DNA from: Methanosuratincola petrocarbonis
Lineage (GTDB): Archaea; Thermoproteota; Methanomethylicia; Methanomethylicales; Methanomethylicaceae
DNA length: 64,000 nt
Direction of reading: 5' to 3'
Assembly (NCBI GenBank): GCA_030522375.1
Contig: CP130488.1
Location: forward strand, 124,001 to 188,000
The position numbers were made by a program, and so were the translations under genes. Position 1 is the first letter of the stretch; the number at the start of each line of letters is the position of its first letter. Of the stretch, positions 48,058-56,581 are shown piece after piece. The notes beneath the pieces are model-generated. The model saw nothing but the letters and a program-made list of their open reading frames with translations. It ran no database searches and was not told where the DNA came from.

Positions 48058-49290
48058 ATGGGAATTCAAGACGAGATATTAAATTCAATAGGGGCGATGG
48101 GCCTGAAAGAGCCGACTCGGATCCAGTCCGAGGCGATCCCCCTCATAAAGGCAGGACATGACGTGATAGGGCAGTCCGAGACCGGGTCTGGGAAGACTGC
48201 AGCCTTTGGTATACCGCTTGTGGAAAAAGTTACCAAAGGAAAGCCCGGTCAGGCGCTCATCCTGCTGCCGACCAGGGAGCTCGCATTACAGATCAGCGAG
48301 TCGCTCGCCAAATACTCCGCTGCCAAGGGTCTACGCGTGGTCTGCGTCTACGGAGGGGCTGCGATGGGTCCGCAGATCTCAGGACTAAGGCACTCAGAGA
48401 TAATCGTGGGGACCCCCGGTAGGGTGCTTGACCTGATCGGTCAGGGGCACTTGCGAACTGGAAATGTCCATACGTTTGTCCTCGACGAGGCCGACAAGAT
48501 GGTCGACATGGGCTTCATAGACGATGTGGCGGAGATCGCCGAGCACCTGCCTGAAGAGAAGCAGACGCTCCTATTCGCCGCGACGATGCCGGAAGGGCTA
48601 GAAGAGGTAATTGCCAGGTTCACAAGGGACCCGAAAAAGATCAGGACCGAGATTAAGGTCAAGGAAGACCTGCTCGAGCAGTACTACTGCAATATTGAGA
48701 GGAAGATGCGGTTCTCCCTGTTGGTCCGCCTATTCAAGGATGAGGCGCCAAAGACTGCGATAGTGTTCTGCAATTCGAGACGGGAAGTCGAGTCCCTAAC
48801 GAAGAACTTGAACAAGGTCGGCATTGCAGCAGTCGCCATACACGGCGGGCTGTCCCAGTCTAGGAGGGAGAGGGTGATCGACTCCTTCCACAGGGGAAGA
48901 ATCAACGTGCTGGTGGCGACCGACGTGGCTGCCAGGGGTCTGGACTTCAAGAACGTCTCCCATGTTTTCAACTACAGCATACCCAAGAACTCGGAGGACT
49001 ACGTGAACAGGATAGGCAGGACTGCTAGGGCAGGGGAGCGTGGCAAGGCGATATCACTTCTGACAGTAGATGACTATGGGTTCTTCAGGAGGATCGTTAA
49101 CCTCTACGAGTTCAGCGTCCAGGAGATCGAGTACTGCGATCTTGAGCGCCTGCCATTCATGAGCTCGATCGGGAACAACAGGGAAAGGCGCGAGAGGTGT
49201 AATCCGAGGGGTCCCAGAAGGGAGAACAGGGATTTCGGCGCCAGGCCTTCAGGTTTCAGCAACGGGTACCAGGGCTTCATGCACAGGTAA
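48058..49290 (+). CDS. DEAD-box RNA helicase
   Basis: 410 aa ATP-dependent RNA helicase. Q motif GLKEPTRIQSEAI, motif I QSETGSGKTAAF, Ia PTRELALQ, II VLDEADKMVDMG, III FAATMP, IV region IVFCNSRREVE, V VATDVAARGLDF, VI NRIGRTARAGERG. The C-terminal ~30 residues are Arg/Asn/Gly-rich, likely RNA-binding. The conserved Phe upstream of the Q motif (in KFEEMG) is encoded just before ATG 48058, but no standard start codon precedes it after the in-frame TGA at 48034. Confidence 0.9.
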   Translation: MGIQDEILNSIGAMGLKEPTRIQSEAIPLIKAGHDVIGQSETGSGKTAAFGIPLVEKVTKGKPGQALILLPTRELALQISESLAKYSAAKGLRVVCVYGGAAMGPQISGLRHSEIIVGTPGRVLDLIGQGHLRTGNVHTFVLDEADKMVDMGFIDDVAEIAEHLPEEKQTLLFAATMPEGLEEVIARFTRDPKKIRTEIKVKEDLLEQYYCNIERKMRFSLLVRLFKDEAPKTAIVFCNSRREVESLTKNLNKVGIAAVAIHGGLSQSRRERVIDSFHRGRINVLVATDVAARGLDFKNVSHVFNYSIPKNSEDYVNRIGRTARAGERGKAISLLTVDDYGFFRRIVNLYEFSVQEIEYCDLERLPFMSSIGNNRERRERCNPRGPRRENRDFGARPSGFSNGYQGFMHR

Positions 49291-49310
49291 GCCCGTCCAA
49301 TTTTTTCCTT

Positions 49311-50105
49311 TCAATCGTTGCCTTGAACTGAATTGACCAACTTCTCCAGGAATTCCAAGACCTCTTCCTGGTTACTCAGGTAGTACTCTGCCTCTGTAAG
49401 CTTGGGTTCATACCCGACGATCACCCCAATACCCCTTCCCTTCAGGGTCTTGAACCCGTCCTCATCTGTCAGGTCGTCCCCTATGAATATCGGGAGGTGC
49501 GTCTCGTCTGTGATCCCCTCGTGTTTCATGATCTCGGATATAGCAGTCCCTTTGTCGGCACCTGTCCCTGACAATTCGACCACTCTCTTCCCCTCTGACC
49601 TTTTGAGGTATGGGTGCCTCGAAGCGATCTCTTCAAACAATTTGACAAGATCCGATATTTGATCTGCCGCCACCGCCCGGTAGTGTAATGCCACTCCAAA
49701 GCGCTTCCTCTCAACGATAGCCCCCCTAAAACTCTTAGTCAAGCGACGCAATTCAATCTCTGCAGCCTCGAGCTCGCATAGGCATTTGTCTAACTCGTCG
49801 ACCAGTTGCTTCCGCTCCCCGTTGATGAATACTATCTCGAGCCCATGGCTTCCTGCGTATGCTATCCCCTCGATCCCGACACGCCCCATCAGATCGTCCA
49901 GGTCCCTCCCGCTTATTATGCCGACCGGGAACCTCCTCTTCGCCTCATTTAGAAGCCTTTTTGCCCTTTCAGGGAGGAACGCGTCCGCTGGATCCTGCAC
50001 TATCGGCGTTAGCGTCCCGTCATAATCCAGGAATAAAGCAGGCTTCCTTGACTGGAGCAGAGTTACCAGTTCATCGAAACATTCCATTGCCGACTTCATC
50101 TGCAT
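49311..50105 (-). CDS. otsB: trehalose-6-phosphate phosphatase (HAD family)
   Basis: 264 aa. ALFLDYDGTLTPIVQDPADAFL is the HAD nucleophile motif (DYDGT), VGIISGRDLDDLMGRVG motif II, AYAGSHGLEI typical of OtsB, GTAISEIM and FIGDDLTDEDGFKTL the metal site. Removes phosphate from trehalose-6-phosphate. No synthase (OtsA) is adjacent. A related sugar phosphate could be the true substrate. Three in-frame Met codons at the start (M1, M3, M7) leave the exact N-terminus open. Confidence 0.85.
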   Translation of the reverse strand: MQMKSAMECFDELVTLLQSRKPALFLDYDGTLTPIVQDPADAFLPERAKRLLNEAKRRFPVGIISGRDLDDLMGRVGIEGIAYAGSHGLEIVFINGERKQLVDELDKCLCELEAAEIELRRLTKSFRGAIVERKRFGVALHYRAVAADQISDLVKLFEEIASRHPYLKRSEGKRVVELSGTGADKGTAISEIMKHEGITDETHLPIFIGDDLTDEDGFKTLKGRGIGVIVGYEPKLTEAEYYLSNQEEVLEFLEKLVNSVQGND

Positions 50106-50186
50106 CTACCTACGAGGAAAATTCTAGCTGCCTTATTTCCAGATCGTCATTCTGTTGCAGATATGGAAAAACACAGTTAAAAAAGT

Positions 50187-50453
50187 TCAGATCTTGAACT
50201 CTTTTTTCAGCATCTCAACCGCGGTCTTCTTGTCTGGGACTCTCCCGGACACAACAACCTTTTCGTTTATGACTACTGCTGGTGTCGAGAGGATGTCGTA
50301 CTTATCCGCCTCAGGAGATAGCGCAGACACGTGTTGTATCTCAGCATCCAGCTTCAGCTCAGCAACAGCCTCTTTGAGCACCTTCTCGGTTGCCTTGCAC
50401 CTTGCACATGGCGGTTCCCCGCCGAATATTAATATCTTAGCCATATTTGTCAC
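50187..50453 (-). CDS. thioredoxin-like small redox protein (CxxC)
   Basis: 88 aa. ILIFGGEPPCARCKATEKVLKEAV carries a CARC active site in a thioredoxin/glutaredoxin fold, followed by the cis-Pro region (ILSTPAVVINEKVVVSGRVP). It matches the short redox-active-disulfide proteins that often accompany permeases of the type at 51584; the two are separated here by UbiA. A minus-strand TATA-like GTTTATATC lies around 50475-50484. Confidence 0.8.
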   Translation of the reverse strand: MTNMAKILIFGGEPPCARCKATEKVLKEAVAELKLDAEIQHVSALSPEADKYDILSTPAVVINEKVVVSGRVPDKKTAVEMLKKEFKI

Positions 50454-50522
50454 AATTCAAATAGCAGAATATGTAGATATAAACTTAACCGCAGACGCCG
50501 TGGGAGGCGGCTTTGGTAGTGA

Positions 50523-51479
50523 TTATCCAAAAATAAGCTCAAAATATAGTACCAAAACGCCTGCCGACAGGAACCCTATCAGCCCAGACATGTTCATCGC
50601 AGTCTGTTTCACCGCACTTAAGCCTTTAGTCATCAATGCCAGTAAACTTGCGGCAGCCGTCGCAAAAGGAAGGAGTGAGATGATTACCAGCTTCGTGAGG
50701 TCAAAGTTGCCTCCTGCAAAGCCCAGAAAGTGGAGCGCCGCCAATAATACTGTCCCAGAGAGCGACGCTGCCAGCGAAACGTATGAGGCCTTCTTCACGC
50801 CTATCCTTGTAACGATGTTCATTTTCCTCGCTGCCCTATCTGCCTCGAAGTCCGGTATCTCCACCGTCAATATGAAATAAAGGCCGTAGAAGATCAGCGG
50901 AGCTGAGAGTGTGGCGAACCAGGGATCCAGCTCCCCCGCGACAACGAAGTACCCCATTCCTGGCATTATAAGGCCTGCAGCTAAGGCAGTGGCGACCTCC
51001 CCCAGGCCTCGGTACGAGAGCTTTAGAGGCGGTGCTGAATAGAACCACCCCAAAAGTCCGCCTGCTGTGGCAAAAATGAGGAAAGCAGCGCTAAACCCAT
51101 ATGTTATAGTAAATGCCAATGCTGCCATAAACGAGAGCGAAAGCAATGCCTGGGCTATTCTGAGCGCCGCTTTTTCAAGCTCCCTGTGCTCCAGTAGCAC
51201 CCCGCTCCCCCCTGAGAAAAAGGTCCGCCCTGCGATTCGGTCGCTATTCCTGTCGTGGTAATCGTTGCTGAAGGAGACCGAGAGGTGAGCAAAGAAGAAA
51301 ATACAGTAGCCGAAGACCACTCTGTCGAGCGGACACGACCAACCCCGCAACTGCGCCACAATTGCGCCCAGTGTGTACAGCAAGGCGCCGGGGACTAGGA
51401 AATGGGCTCTTGAGAGCTTCAGGATAAGCCTAGCCCTGCTTTTTCGCCCTGCATGCCCAACTAATATCTCCACAGACAT
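50523..51479 (-). CDS. UbiA-family prenyltransferase
   Basis: 318 aa membrane protein with about eight or nine hydrophobic segments. The first Asp-rich motif is NDYHDRNSD and the second is DFEADRAARK, both intact. The family attaches prenyl chains to aromatic or phospholipid acceptors (menaquinone, heme, archaeol). The layout is MenA-like, but the acceptor cannot be assigned by eye. It is flanked by redox and permease genes rather than quinone genes. Confidence 0.82.
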   Translation of the reverse strand: MSVEILVGHAGRKSRARLILKLSRAHFLVPGALLYTLGAIVAQLRGWSCPLDRVVFGYCIFFFAHLSVSFSNDYHDRNSDRIAGRTFFSGGSGVLLEHRELEKAALRIAQALLSLSFMAALAFTITYGFSAAFLIFATAGGLLGWFYSAPPLKLSYRGLGEVATALAAGLIMPGMGYFVVAGELDPWFATLSAPLIFYGLYFILTVEIPDFEADRAARKMNIVTRIGVKKASYVSLAASLSGTVLLAALHFLGFAGGNFDLTKLVIISLLPFATAAASLLALMTKGLSAVKQTAMNMSGLIGFLSAGVLVLYFELIFG

Positions 51480-51541
51480 ATTTGGCAGTATCTCACTAAT
51501 CTGCTCTCCAGAGTAATATCGATACTTTCGAATTTGATAAT

Positions 51542-51550
51542 ATTTATATA
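51542..51550 (+). promoter_or_regulatory. TATA box for permease
   Basis: ATTTATATA, about 34-42 nt before the ATG at 51584, in the divergent gap with UbiA. Confidence 0.6.
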
Positions 51551-51583
51551 CCTGATTCCTCCTTCTTTAGTCGGCGCAACCAT

Positions 51584-52660
51584 ATGCCTCTTGATCAGAT
51601 CGCCATTTTATTGGTAGCCGGGTTGCAGTCTTTGATTGACTATGTAGCGCAACACACGGTGACTTGCCTGGTCCCTGCGTTCTTTATTGCGGGGGCAATG
51701 AACTATTTCATATCCAAGGATGTCGTGATCAGGTACCTCGGCTATTCGGCTAGGAGACTCGCCTCCTTCCCACTGGCAACAGTCTCCAGCATCGGCCTCG
51801 CGGTCTGCTCGTGCACTGTCATACCTATCGCCTCAGGACTCTACAGGCGGGGCAGCAGCATCGGTCCTGCATTCATCTTCCTGTGGACAGCGCCCGCGCT
51901 GAACATACTCACGATCACTTACAGCGGGGCTATCCTCGGCGTTGAAATGACGCTCGTGAGGATCCTCGCCGCGATCTCCTCCTCTCTGATAATAGGATTG
52001 GTCATGGTGACCGTATTCAGGAGGGAGGAGCGGGAAAGGTCGGATAAGGAGAAGATGAAGCCCCAAGCGGCTGCGACCAAAGCTGAGGTCTTGCACTCTA
52101 AGAACTCGCTGATACTCATACTGATGCTCGTCGCCACGCTCCTCCTCCCCAACTACCTTGGCGCAGGGCGTGCATTCGTGGAGAAGCTTCTGATATTCCT
52201 CCCACTCTTCGCCGCATCAATGGCATTCGCGTACCTGAGATTCAGCAGGGACGAGATCCTCCAGTGGTTCCAGGAGACTTGGTGGTTCGTCAAGAAGATC
52301 CTGCCGCTCTTGCTCGTCGGTGTCTTCATAGTCGGCGTGGTCGGAGCCCTCATACCTCCTGAGTTCGTCCAACAGGTCTTGGGTGGCAACGGACTGCCGC
52401 AGACTTTCCTTGCGAACTTCATAGGGGCAATAATGTACTTCTCGAGCATGACCGAGTCCCCGTTCGTTAAGGTGATGTTGGATCTCGGCATGGGCAAAGC
52501 CCCTGCCTTGGCTCTGCTCTTGACAGGTCCGGGCATGAGCTTGCCGAGCATGCTGGCGATCATACGCGTCTTCACTTTCAGGAAGGCCATAGTCTACATC
52601 CTCACCACTGTTGTTGTCTCTACGACCTTTGCGTTCATCTTCGGCAACCTCCTTCTCTAA
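51584..52660 (+). CDS. permease of the COG0701/DUF318 (ArsP-like) family
   Basis: 358 aa with about eight to ten transmembrane segments in two halves. The diagnostic cysteine motif is AVCSCTVIPIASGLYRRG, followed by APALNILTI; the second half repeats the pattern (FIGAIMYFSSMTESPFV, LTGPGMSLPSML). A charged linker (around residues 140-170) joins the halves. Members export organoarsenicals or metals, or are uncharacterised. Nearby thioredoxin-like protein fits the family's usual company. About 215 nt of gene-free DNA follow before S19e; I see only weak hairpins there. Confidence 0.83.
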   Translation: MPLDQIAILLVAGLQSLIDYVAQHTVTCLVPAFFIAGAMNYFISKDVVIRYLGYSARRLASFPLATVSSIGLAVCSCTVIPIASGLYRRGSSIGPAFIFLWTAPALNILTITYSGAILGVEMTLVRILAAISSSLIIGLVMVTVFRREERERSDKEKMKPQAAATKAEVLHSKNSLILILMLVATLLLPNYLGAGRAFVEKLLIFLPLFAASMAFAYLRFSRDEILQWFQETWWFVKKILPLLLVGVFIVGVVGALIPPEFVQQVLGGNGLPQTFLANFIGAIMYFSSMTESPFVKVMLDLGMGKAPALALLLTGPGMSLPSMLAIIRVFTFRKAIVYILTTVVVSTTFAFIFGNLLL

Positions 52661-52824
52661 TTTTTTATTAGCAGCACCGAGCTCTCCTCCTGCAATCCTT
52701 GGGGGATCGACAAGCCTAGGTGTTGAAGCTGGAAGGCATCCATTTCAAGCGTGGATGGTTCTAGTCGTCATTGGGCAAATGGTCAGTTTGCGATCCAGTA
52801 CCGCCGCGAAGTCGGTGTAAAAGA

Positions 52825-52833
52825 TTTATATAG
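52825..52833 (+). promoter_or_regulatory. TATA box for S19e operon
   Basis: TTTATATAG, about 46-54 nt before the S19e start; likely drives S19e through FtsY. Confidence 0.6.
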
Positions 52834-52878
52834 CGATTCAAATTAACTTCAGAGGAATCAAAAAGGAGAGGAATTCGA

Positions 52879-53352
52879 TTGCCATTGGCTCAAGAAGTTC
52901 CAGCTGATCGGCTCATATTTGCGGTGGCTGATTACCTCAAGGCTAATGTAAAGGAGGTTGCCCCGCCAGCATGGGCTGCATTTGTGAAGACCGGTCCCCA
53001 TGTCGAGCGCGTACCTTCCCAGAATGATTTCTGGTATCTTCGTTGTGCCTCCCTGCTGAGGAGGCTCTATATTGAGAGCCCAGTGGGCGTGGAGCGGCTC
53101 AGGAGCCTGTACGGCGGCAGGGCAAAGAACGGGATGGCCAACGAGCACTTCGTCAAGTCCGGAGGATCATCCCTGCGGAAAGCACTGCAGCAGCTCGAGA
53201 AGGCTGGATTCGTGGCGAAGCTGCCGAGCGGAGGGCGCGTCATAACTGACAGCGGAAGATCAATACTCGACCGCATCGCATACAAGCTATTGAAGGAAAT
53301 TCAGAAAGATATGCCTGAGATGGGGAAATATCTGCCTGTAAAGCCCCAGTGA
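52879..53352 (+). CDS. rps19e: 30S ribosomal protein S19e
   Basis: Small-subunit winged-helix protein, 157 aa. LAQEVPADRLIFAVADYLK, FVKTGPHVERVPSQNDFWYLRCASLLRRLY and GRVITDSGRSILDRIAYKL are the family blocks. TTG start. First gene of the S19e-PDCD5-L39e-L31e-aIF6-L18a-prefoldin alpha-FtsY operon found across archaea. Confidence 0.95.
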   Translation: MPLAQEVPADRLIFAVADYLKANVKEVAPPAWAAFVKTGPHVERVPSQNDFWYLRCASLLRRLYIESPVGVERLRSLYGGRAKNGMANEHFVKSGGSSLRKALQQLEKAGFVAKLPSGGRVITDSGRSILDRIAYKLLKEIQKDMPEMGKYLPVKPQ

Positions 53353-53362
53353 GGTGCCCGTC

Positions 53363-53698
53363 ATGTCTGGTTCTCCCGACGAAATCGACCTGATAAAACA
53401 GAGGAAGCTCGCCGAGATGAGGCGGCGCGCAGTCGAGGAGGAGCAGGCAGAGAGGATGCGGCAGGAGGCCGAGGCACAGAAGGCTAATATACTCAGGGCG
53501 ATTCTGACGCCCGAGGCAAGGAGCCGGCTGAACAACCTGAAGATGGTCAAGCCAGAATTCGCTGAGCAGTTCGAGCTTCAGCTGATCCAGCTTGCCAACG
53601 AGGGGCGCCTCCCGGTCCCGCTAACGGACGACCACCTCAAGCAGATCCTGTCCCAGGTGCAGTCTAGAAAGAGGGAGATCAGGATAACAAGAATTTGA
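53363..53698 (+). CDS. PDCD5-related DNA-binding protein
   Basis: 111 aa. IDLIKQRKLAEMRRRAVEEEQAER is the long charged helix, ILTPEARSRLNNLKMVKPEFAEQFELQLIQLA the triple-helix core, and LTDDHLKQILSQV the end. The family is archaeal COG2118/PDCD5, nucleic-acid binding with unclear role. ATG 53363 is chosen over a GTG nine nt earlier. Neighbour order supports it. Confidence 0.9.
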   Translation: MSGSPDEIDLIKQRKLAEMRRRAVEEEQAERMRQEAEAQKANILRAILTPEARSRLNNLKMVKPEFAEQFELQLIQLANEGRLPVPLTDDHLKQILSQVQSRKREIRITRI

Positions 53699-53707
53699 GG
53701 GATTGTT

Positions 53708-53863
53708 ATGGGAAGCAGAAAACAGAATAGCACAAAGAAACGCCTCAATAAGGCAGGCAAGCAGAACAGCCCAGTCCCCCTCTGGGTGGTCGCCAAGACC
53801 AGGGGGAAGTTCAGGAGGCACCCAAAGATGAGGGACTGGAGAAGCCAGAAGCTTGACATCTAA
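53708..53863 (+). CDS. rpl39e: 50S ribosomal protein L39e
   Basis: 51-aa basic protein of the exit tunnel. It starts MGSRKQNSTKKRLNKAGKQ and continues with the conserved PVPLWVVAKTRGKFR and HPKMRDWRSQKL blocks. Lies between PDCD5 and L31e as usual. Found by reading frames below common length cut-offs. Confidence 0.95.
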   Translation: MGSRKQNSTKKRLNKAGKQNSPVPLWVVAKTRGKFRRHPKMRDWRSQKLDI

Positions 53864-53881
53864 GTCGATTGGGTGATCTAA

Positions 53882-54271
53882 ATGAGCGACTCTGAAAAGG
53901 AACGGAAAGATGCCGAAGCCGCAGCTCCTGCGCCCCCCACAAAGAAAGCGGCGGAGGCACCAAAGGAGCAGAAGGAGGAGAAGGCTCCTGAGGTAGAAGA
54001 TGAGGAGAAGGTCGTCGAGGAGAAGCTGATCAGCGTCAACCTGAGGCATGCATACCTCTCCTATGGCAGGAAGGCTACGCCGAAAGCCGTCCGGATTGTG
54101 AAGAAAGTCGCCTCGAGGGCCTTCAAGGCTGCAGAGGGTGAGGTCAAGCTTTCATCCTCGGTGAACGAAGCGCTGTGGCGCAGGGGAAAGACAAAGACCG
54201 AGAGGAGAATCTCTCTGCGGGTGCAGAAGCTGGAGAGTGGAGTTGTTAGGGTGCTCAAGGCGGAGGCCTAG
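53882..54271 (+). CDS. rpl31e: 50S ribosomal protein L31e with acidic N-terminal extension
   Basis: 129 aa. The L31e domain starts around residue 47 (EKLISVNLRHAYLSYGRKATPKAVRIVKKVASRAF) and ends LESGVVRVLKAEA. Before it lie ~45 residues rich in Glu, Lys, Ala and Pro (e.g. AEAAAPAPPTKKAAEAPKEQ), not part of the standard ~85-aa protein. The ATG at 53882 is the only start with good context; a start inside the tail would still code a full L31e. Confidence 0.92.
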   Translation: MSDSEKERKDAEAAAPAPPTKKAAEAPKEQKEEKAPEVEDEEKVVEEKLISVNLRHAYLSYGRKATPKAVRIVKKVASRAFKAAEGEVKLSSSVNEALWRRGKTKTERRISLRVQKLESGVVRVLKAEA

Positions 54272-54276
54272 CTCCC

Positions 54277-54948
54277 TTGTCGATCTCTCGCCTCTCCCTC
54301 TACGGGAACCCTAACGTAGGGGCGTTCACTTTTTCGACAGACTCGTTCTTATTAGTCCCGCCGGACATGCCTGACGGCACGCTCAGGGAGTTTTCTGAGA
54401 CCTTGGGCGTTCCGGCATACCGAACAACCGTTTCCGGAAGCGTCCTTCTGGGAATATTCACGATAGGGAATTCGCGAGGGATCATACTCCCAGGCACTGC
54501 AACTGATGCCGAAGTCCAGCAGATAGAGCAGATGACGTCTGTGCCCGTAGCAGTTTATGAGGGCAAGGTAAACGCTCTCGGAAATATGGTCCTGTTGGGC
54601 GAGAGGGCAGCTATGGTTGGGCGCGGTGCCGACAGGGGATTGGTGGACCTCATAAGGTCGCATCTTGGAGTCGAGGTATACGAGGGCAGTATAGCCGGGA
54701 TAAACATGCCAGGCGTCTGCGCAGTGGCTAACAGGAAGGGGATCGTCTCCCACCCCCTCACCAGCGACGCAGAGCTGAACAACCTGAGCAAAATATTTAA
54801 TATACCAGTGGACGTTTCTACCGTTAACTGCGGTTCCCCGTACTTGAGGGTGGGAATAACCGCCAATTCGTACGGTGCAGTTGTGGGTCAGGAAACGACC
54901 GGGCCTGAGATGGCAAGGATCGAATCCTCCTTGGGACTTACAGGGTGA
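54277..54948 (+). CDS. eif6: translation initiation factor aIF6
   Basis: Anti-association factor that keeps new large subunits from joining early; released by SBDS and EF-2-type GTPase action. 223 aa with five quasi-repeats: GNPNVGAFTFSTDSFLLVP, GNSRGIILPGTAT, VNALGNMVLLGERAA, VCAVANRKGIVSHP, ITANSYGAVVGQETTGPE. TTG start five nt after L31e. Confidence 0.95.
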   Translation: MSISRLSLYGNPNVGAFTFSTDSFLLVPPDMPDGTLREFSETLGVPAYRTTVSGSVLLGIFTIGNSRGIILPGTATDAEVQQIEQMTSVPVAVYEGKVNALGNMVLLGERAAMVGRGADRGLVDLIRSHLGVEVYEGSIAGINMPGVCAVANRKGIVSHPLTSDAELNNLSKIFNIPVDVSTVNCGSPYLRVGITANSYGAVVGQETTGPEMARIESSLGLTG

Positions 54949-54954
54949 TGGTGT

Positions 54955-55149
54955 ATGGAAAAGAACTACGTGATAAAGGGCAAGATGAAGCAACTCTTCG
55001 GATGGGTCGGTTTTGAGAAGTCAGTTTCGGCTCCGAACGAAGCGCGAGCGAGGGAGAAGGCGCTGAGCACGTTGGGCGGAAATCACAAATTAAGGCGCTT
55101 CCAGATAAAGATAGAGTCGGTAGTAGAGGAGCCGGTGAAGGCAGAATGA
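54955..55149 (+). CDS. rpl18a: 50S ribosomal protein L18Ae (L20A/LX)
   Basis: 64-aa single-domain LX protein: NYVIKGKMKQLFGWVGFEKSVSAPNEARAREKAL and HKLRRFQIKIESV are conserved. Overlaps prefoldin alpha by four nt. Confidence 0.93.
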   Translation: MEKNYVIKGKMKQLFGWVGFEKSVSAPNEARAREKALSTLGGNHKLRRFQIKIESVVEEPVKAE

Positions 55150-55592
55150 CATCTCCCCAGCCCTCACAAAAGGAAGTACTGGACGAGCTGCTTCTGGAGT
55201 TCTCGAACCTGAAGGCTTACGCTGATGCGATACGCCAGCAGATCGAGCTCACGACCAATATCCTCGCCGAGCTCGTCCTCTCAAAGTCCTCGCTGGAGGA
55301 GATAAAGGCAAGGGGCGGGAATGGCGAAGTTCTCATCCATGTTGGAGCAGGCAACCACATCCGCGTCCAGCTCAATTCGGTCCAGAGCGTAATTGTCGGC
55401 GTAGGTGCGGGCTACTCTGTCGAGAAGGACATATCCGATGCCATCGCCGAAATGGAATCCCGCATAAAGCAGGCGCAGGAGCAGTCAGCCAAGCTTCAGG
55501 ACCAGTACAGCAAGGTCTCGCAGAGGCTCGTCCAAGTCCAAGACCAAGTTGACAGCATATACGCAAAGCTCGAGGCAACTGGGCAGGCATGA
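55146..55592 (+). CDS. pfdA: prefoldin subunit alpha
   Basis: 148 aa. Two coiled-coil helices (about 5-45 and 95-145) flank the double hairpin GEVLIHVGAGNHIRVQL and VIVGVGAGYSVEKDI, the prefoldin alpha signature. Pairs with the beta subunit at 39119. ATG overlap with L18Ae; FtsY follows in three nt. Confidence 0.93.
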   Translation: MTSPQPSQKEVLDELLLEFSNLKAYADAIRQQIELTTNILAELVLSKSSLEEIKARGGNGEVLIHVGAGNHIRVQLNSVQSVIVGVGAGYSVEKDISDAIAEMESRIKQAQEQSAKLQDQYSKVSQRLVQVQDQVDSIYAKLEATGQA

Positions 55593-55595
55593 GAG

Positions 55596-56501
55596 TTGTT
55601 CGACAGGCTTAAGAAGGCCATTGGGAGCTTAGTCGATCAGATATCTTCAAAGAAAATATCCGAGGCTGATTTGGAGTCCCTGCTGTGGGACTTCCAGATG
55701 TCCTTGGTCGAGTGCGATGTGGCGCTCCCCGTGGCCGAAGAGATCTCAAACAGGATCAAGGAGGGTCTGGTGGGCTCAAAAGTTGGGCTCTTTGACGATC
55801 TCCGCCCCATTGTAGAATCGGAACTGAGGGCGATACTGAAGGAGACCCTTGCATATTCCGACCTCTTCAGCCTCATCGGCGCCAAGAGGCCATTCGTGAT
55901 AATGTTCGTGGGTGTCAACGGAACTGGCAAGACAACCACGATTGCAAAGGTAGCCAAGCAGCTCAAAGCCAAGGGGCTGAGCGTGGTTTTTGCGTGCAGT
56001 GACACTTTTAGGGCCGGGTCTGAAGAGCAGATCGAGACCCATGCCGGGCGACTGGGTCTCAAGGTCATAAAGCACAAGTACGGTGCAGATCCCGCGGCTG
56101 TGGCATACGACGCAGTGCTCTACGCCAAGAACAATGGTATTGACGTCGTGCTGATCGACACTGCTGGAAGGATGCAGACGGACAAAGACCTGATGGATGA
56201 GCTCATGAAGATACACCGAGTCGCCTCTCCGGACCTGACCGTGTTCGTGGGGGACTCCCTTGCTGGGAACGATGCCCTTCAACAGGCAACCGCGTTCAAC
56301 AGGTACGTCAGGATCGACGGCGTGATCCTTACTAAGGTCGATGCAGACGCGAAGGGCGGAGCCGCAATCTCGATCTCGAACGCCCTTAGGAAGCCCATAT
56401 TCTTCCTCGGCGTGGGTCAGGGCTATGACGACATAGTGCCATTCGACCCCGGCTGGCTAATCGACAACATCTTGGCAAAGCAACAAAAGGTCTCGAATTA
56501 G
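55596..56501 (+). CDS. ftsY: signal recognition particle receptor FtsY
   Basis: SRP GTPase that docks ribosome-SRP complexes to the membrane. 301 aa: a short N domain (to ~95), then the G domain with GVNGTGKTTTIAKVAKQLK (G1), DTFRAGSEEQIETHA (insertion box), DTAGRMQTDKDLMDEL (G3), LTKVDADAKGGAAISI (G4) and FLGVGQGYDDIVPFDP. TTG start. No acidic A domain, as expected for archaea. Confidence 0.95.
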   Translation: MFDRLKKAIGSLVDQISSKKISEADLESLLWDFQMSLVECDVALPVAEEISNRIKEGLVGSKVGLFDDLRPIVESELRAILKETLAYSDLFSLIGAKRPFVIMFVGVNGTGKTTTIAKVAKQLKAKGLSVVFACSDTFRAGSEEQIETHAGRLGLKVIKHKYGADPAAVAYDAVLYAKNNGIDVVLIDTAGRMQTDKDLMDELMKIHRVASPDLTVFVGDSLAGNDALQQATAFNRYVRIDGVILTKVDADAKGGAAISISNALRKPIFFLGVGQGYDDIVPFDPGWLIDNILAKQQKVSN

Positions 56502-56550
56502 TCCGAAAGACGATTTTCGATTGATAAAAGATTTTTAGGCTAGACTTAAC

Positions 56551-56560
56551 AATTAAATAA
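56551..56560 (+). promoter_or_regulatory. TATA-like box for argF
   Basis: AATTAAATAA about 22-31 nt before the argF ATG, suggesting a nearly leaderless mRNA. Confidence 0.4.
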
Positions 56561-56581
56561 CCTTCCTGGTGCGTAATTTCT

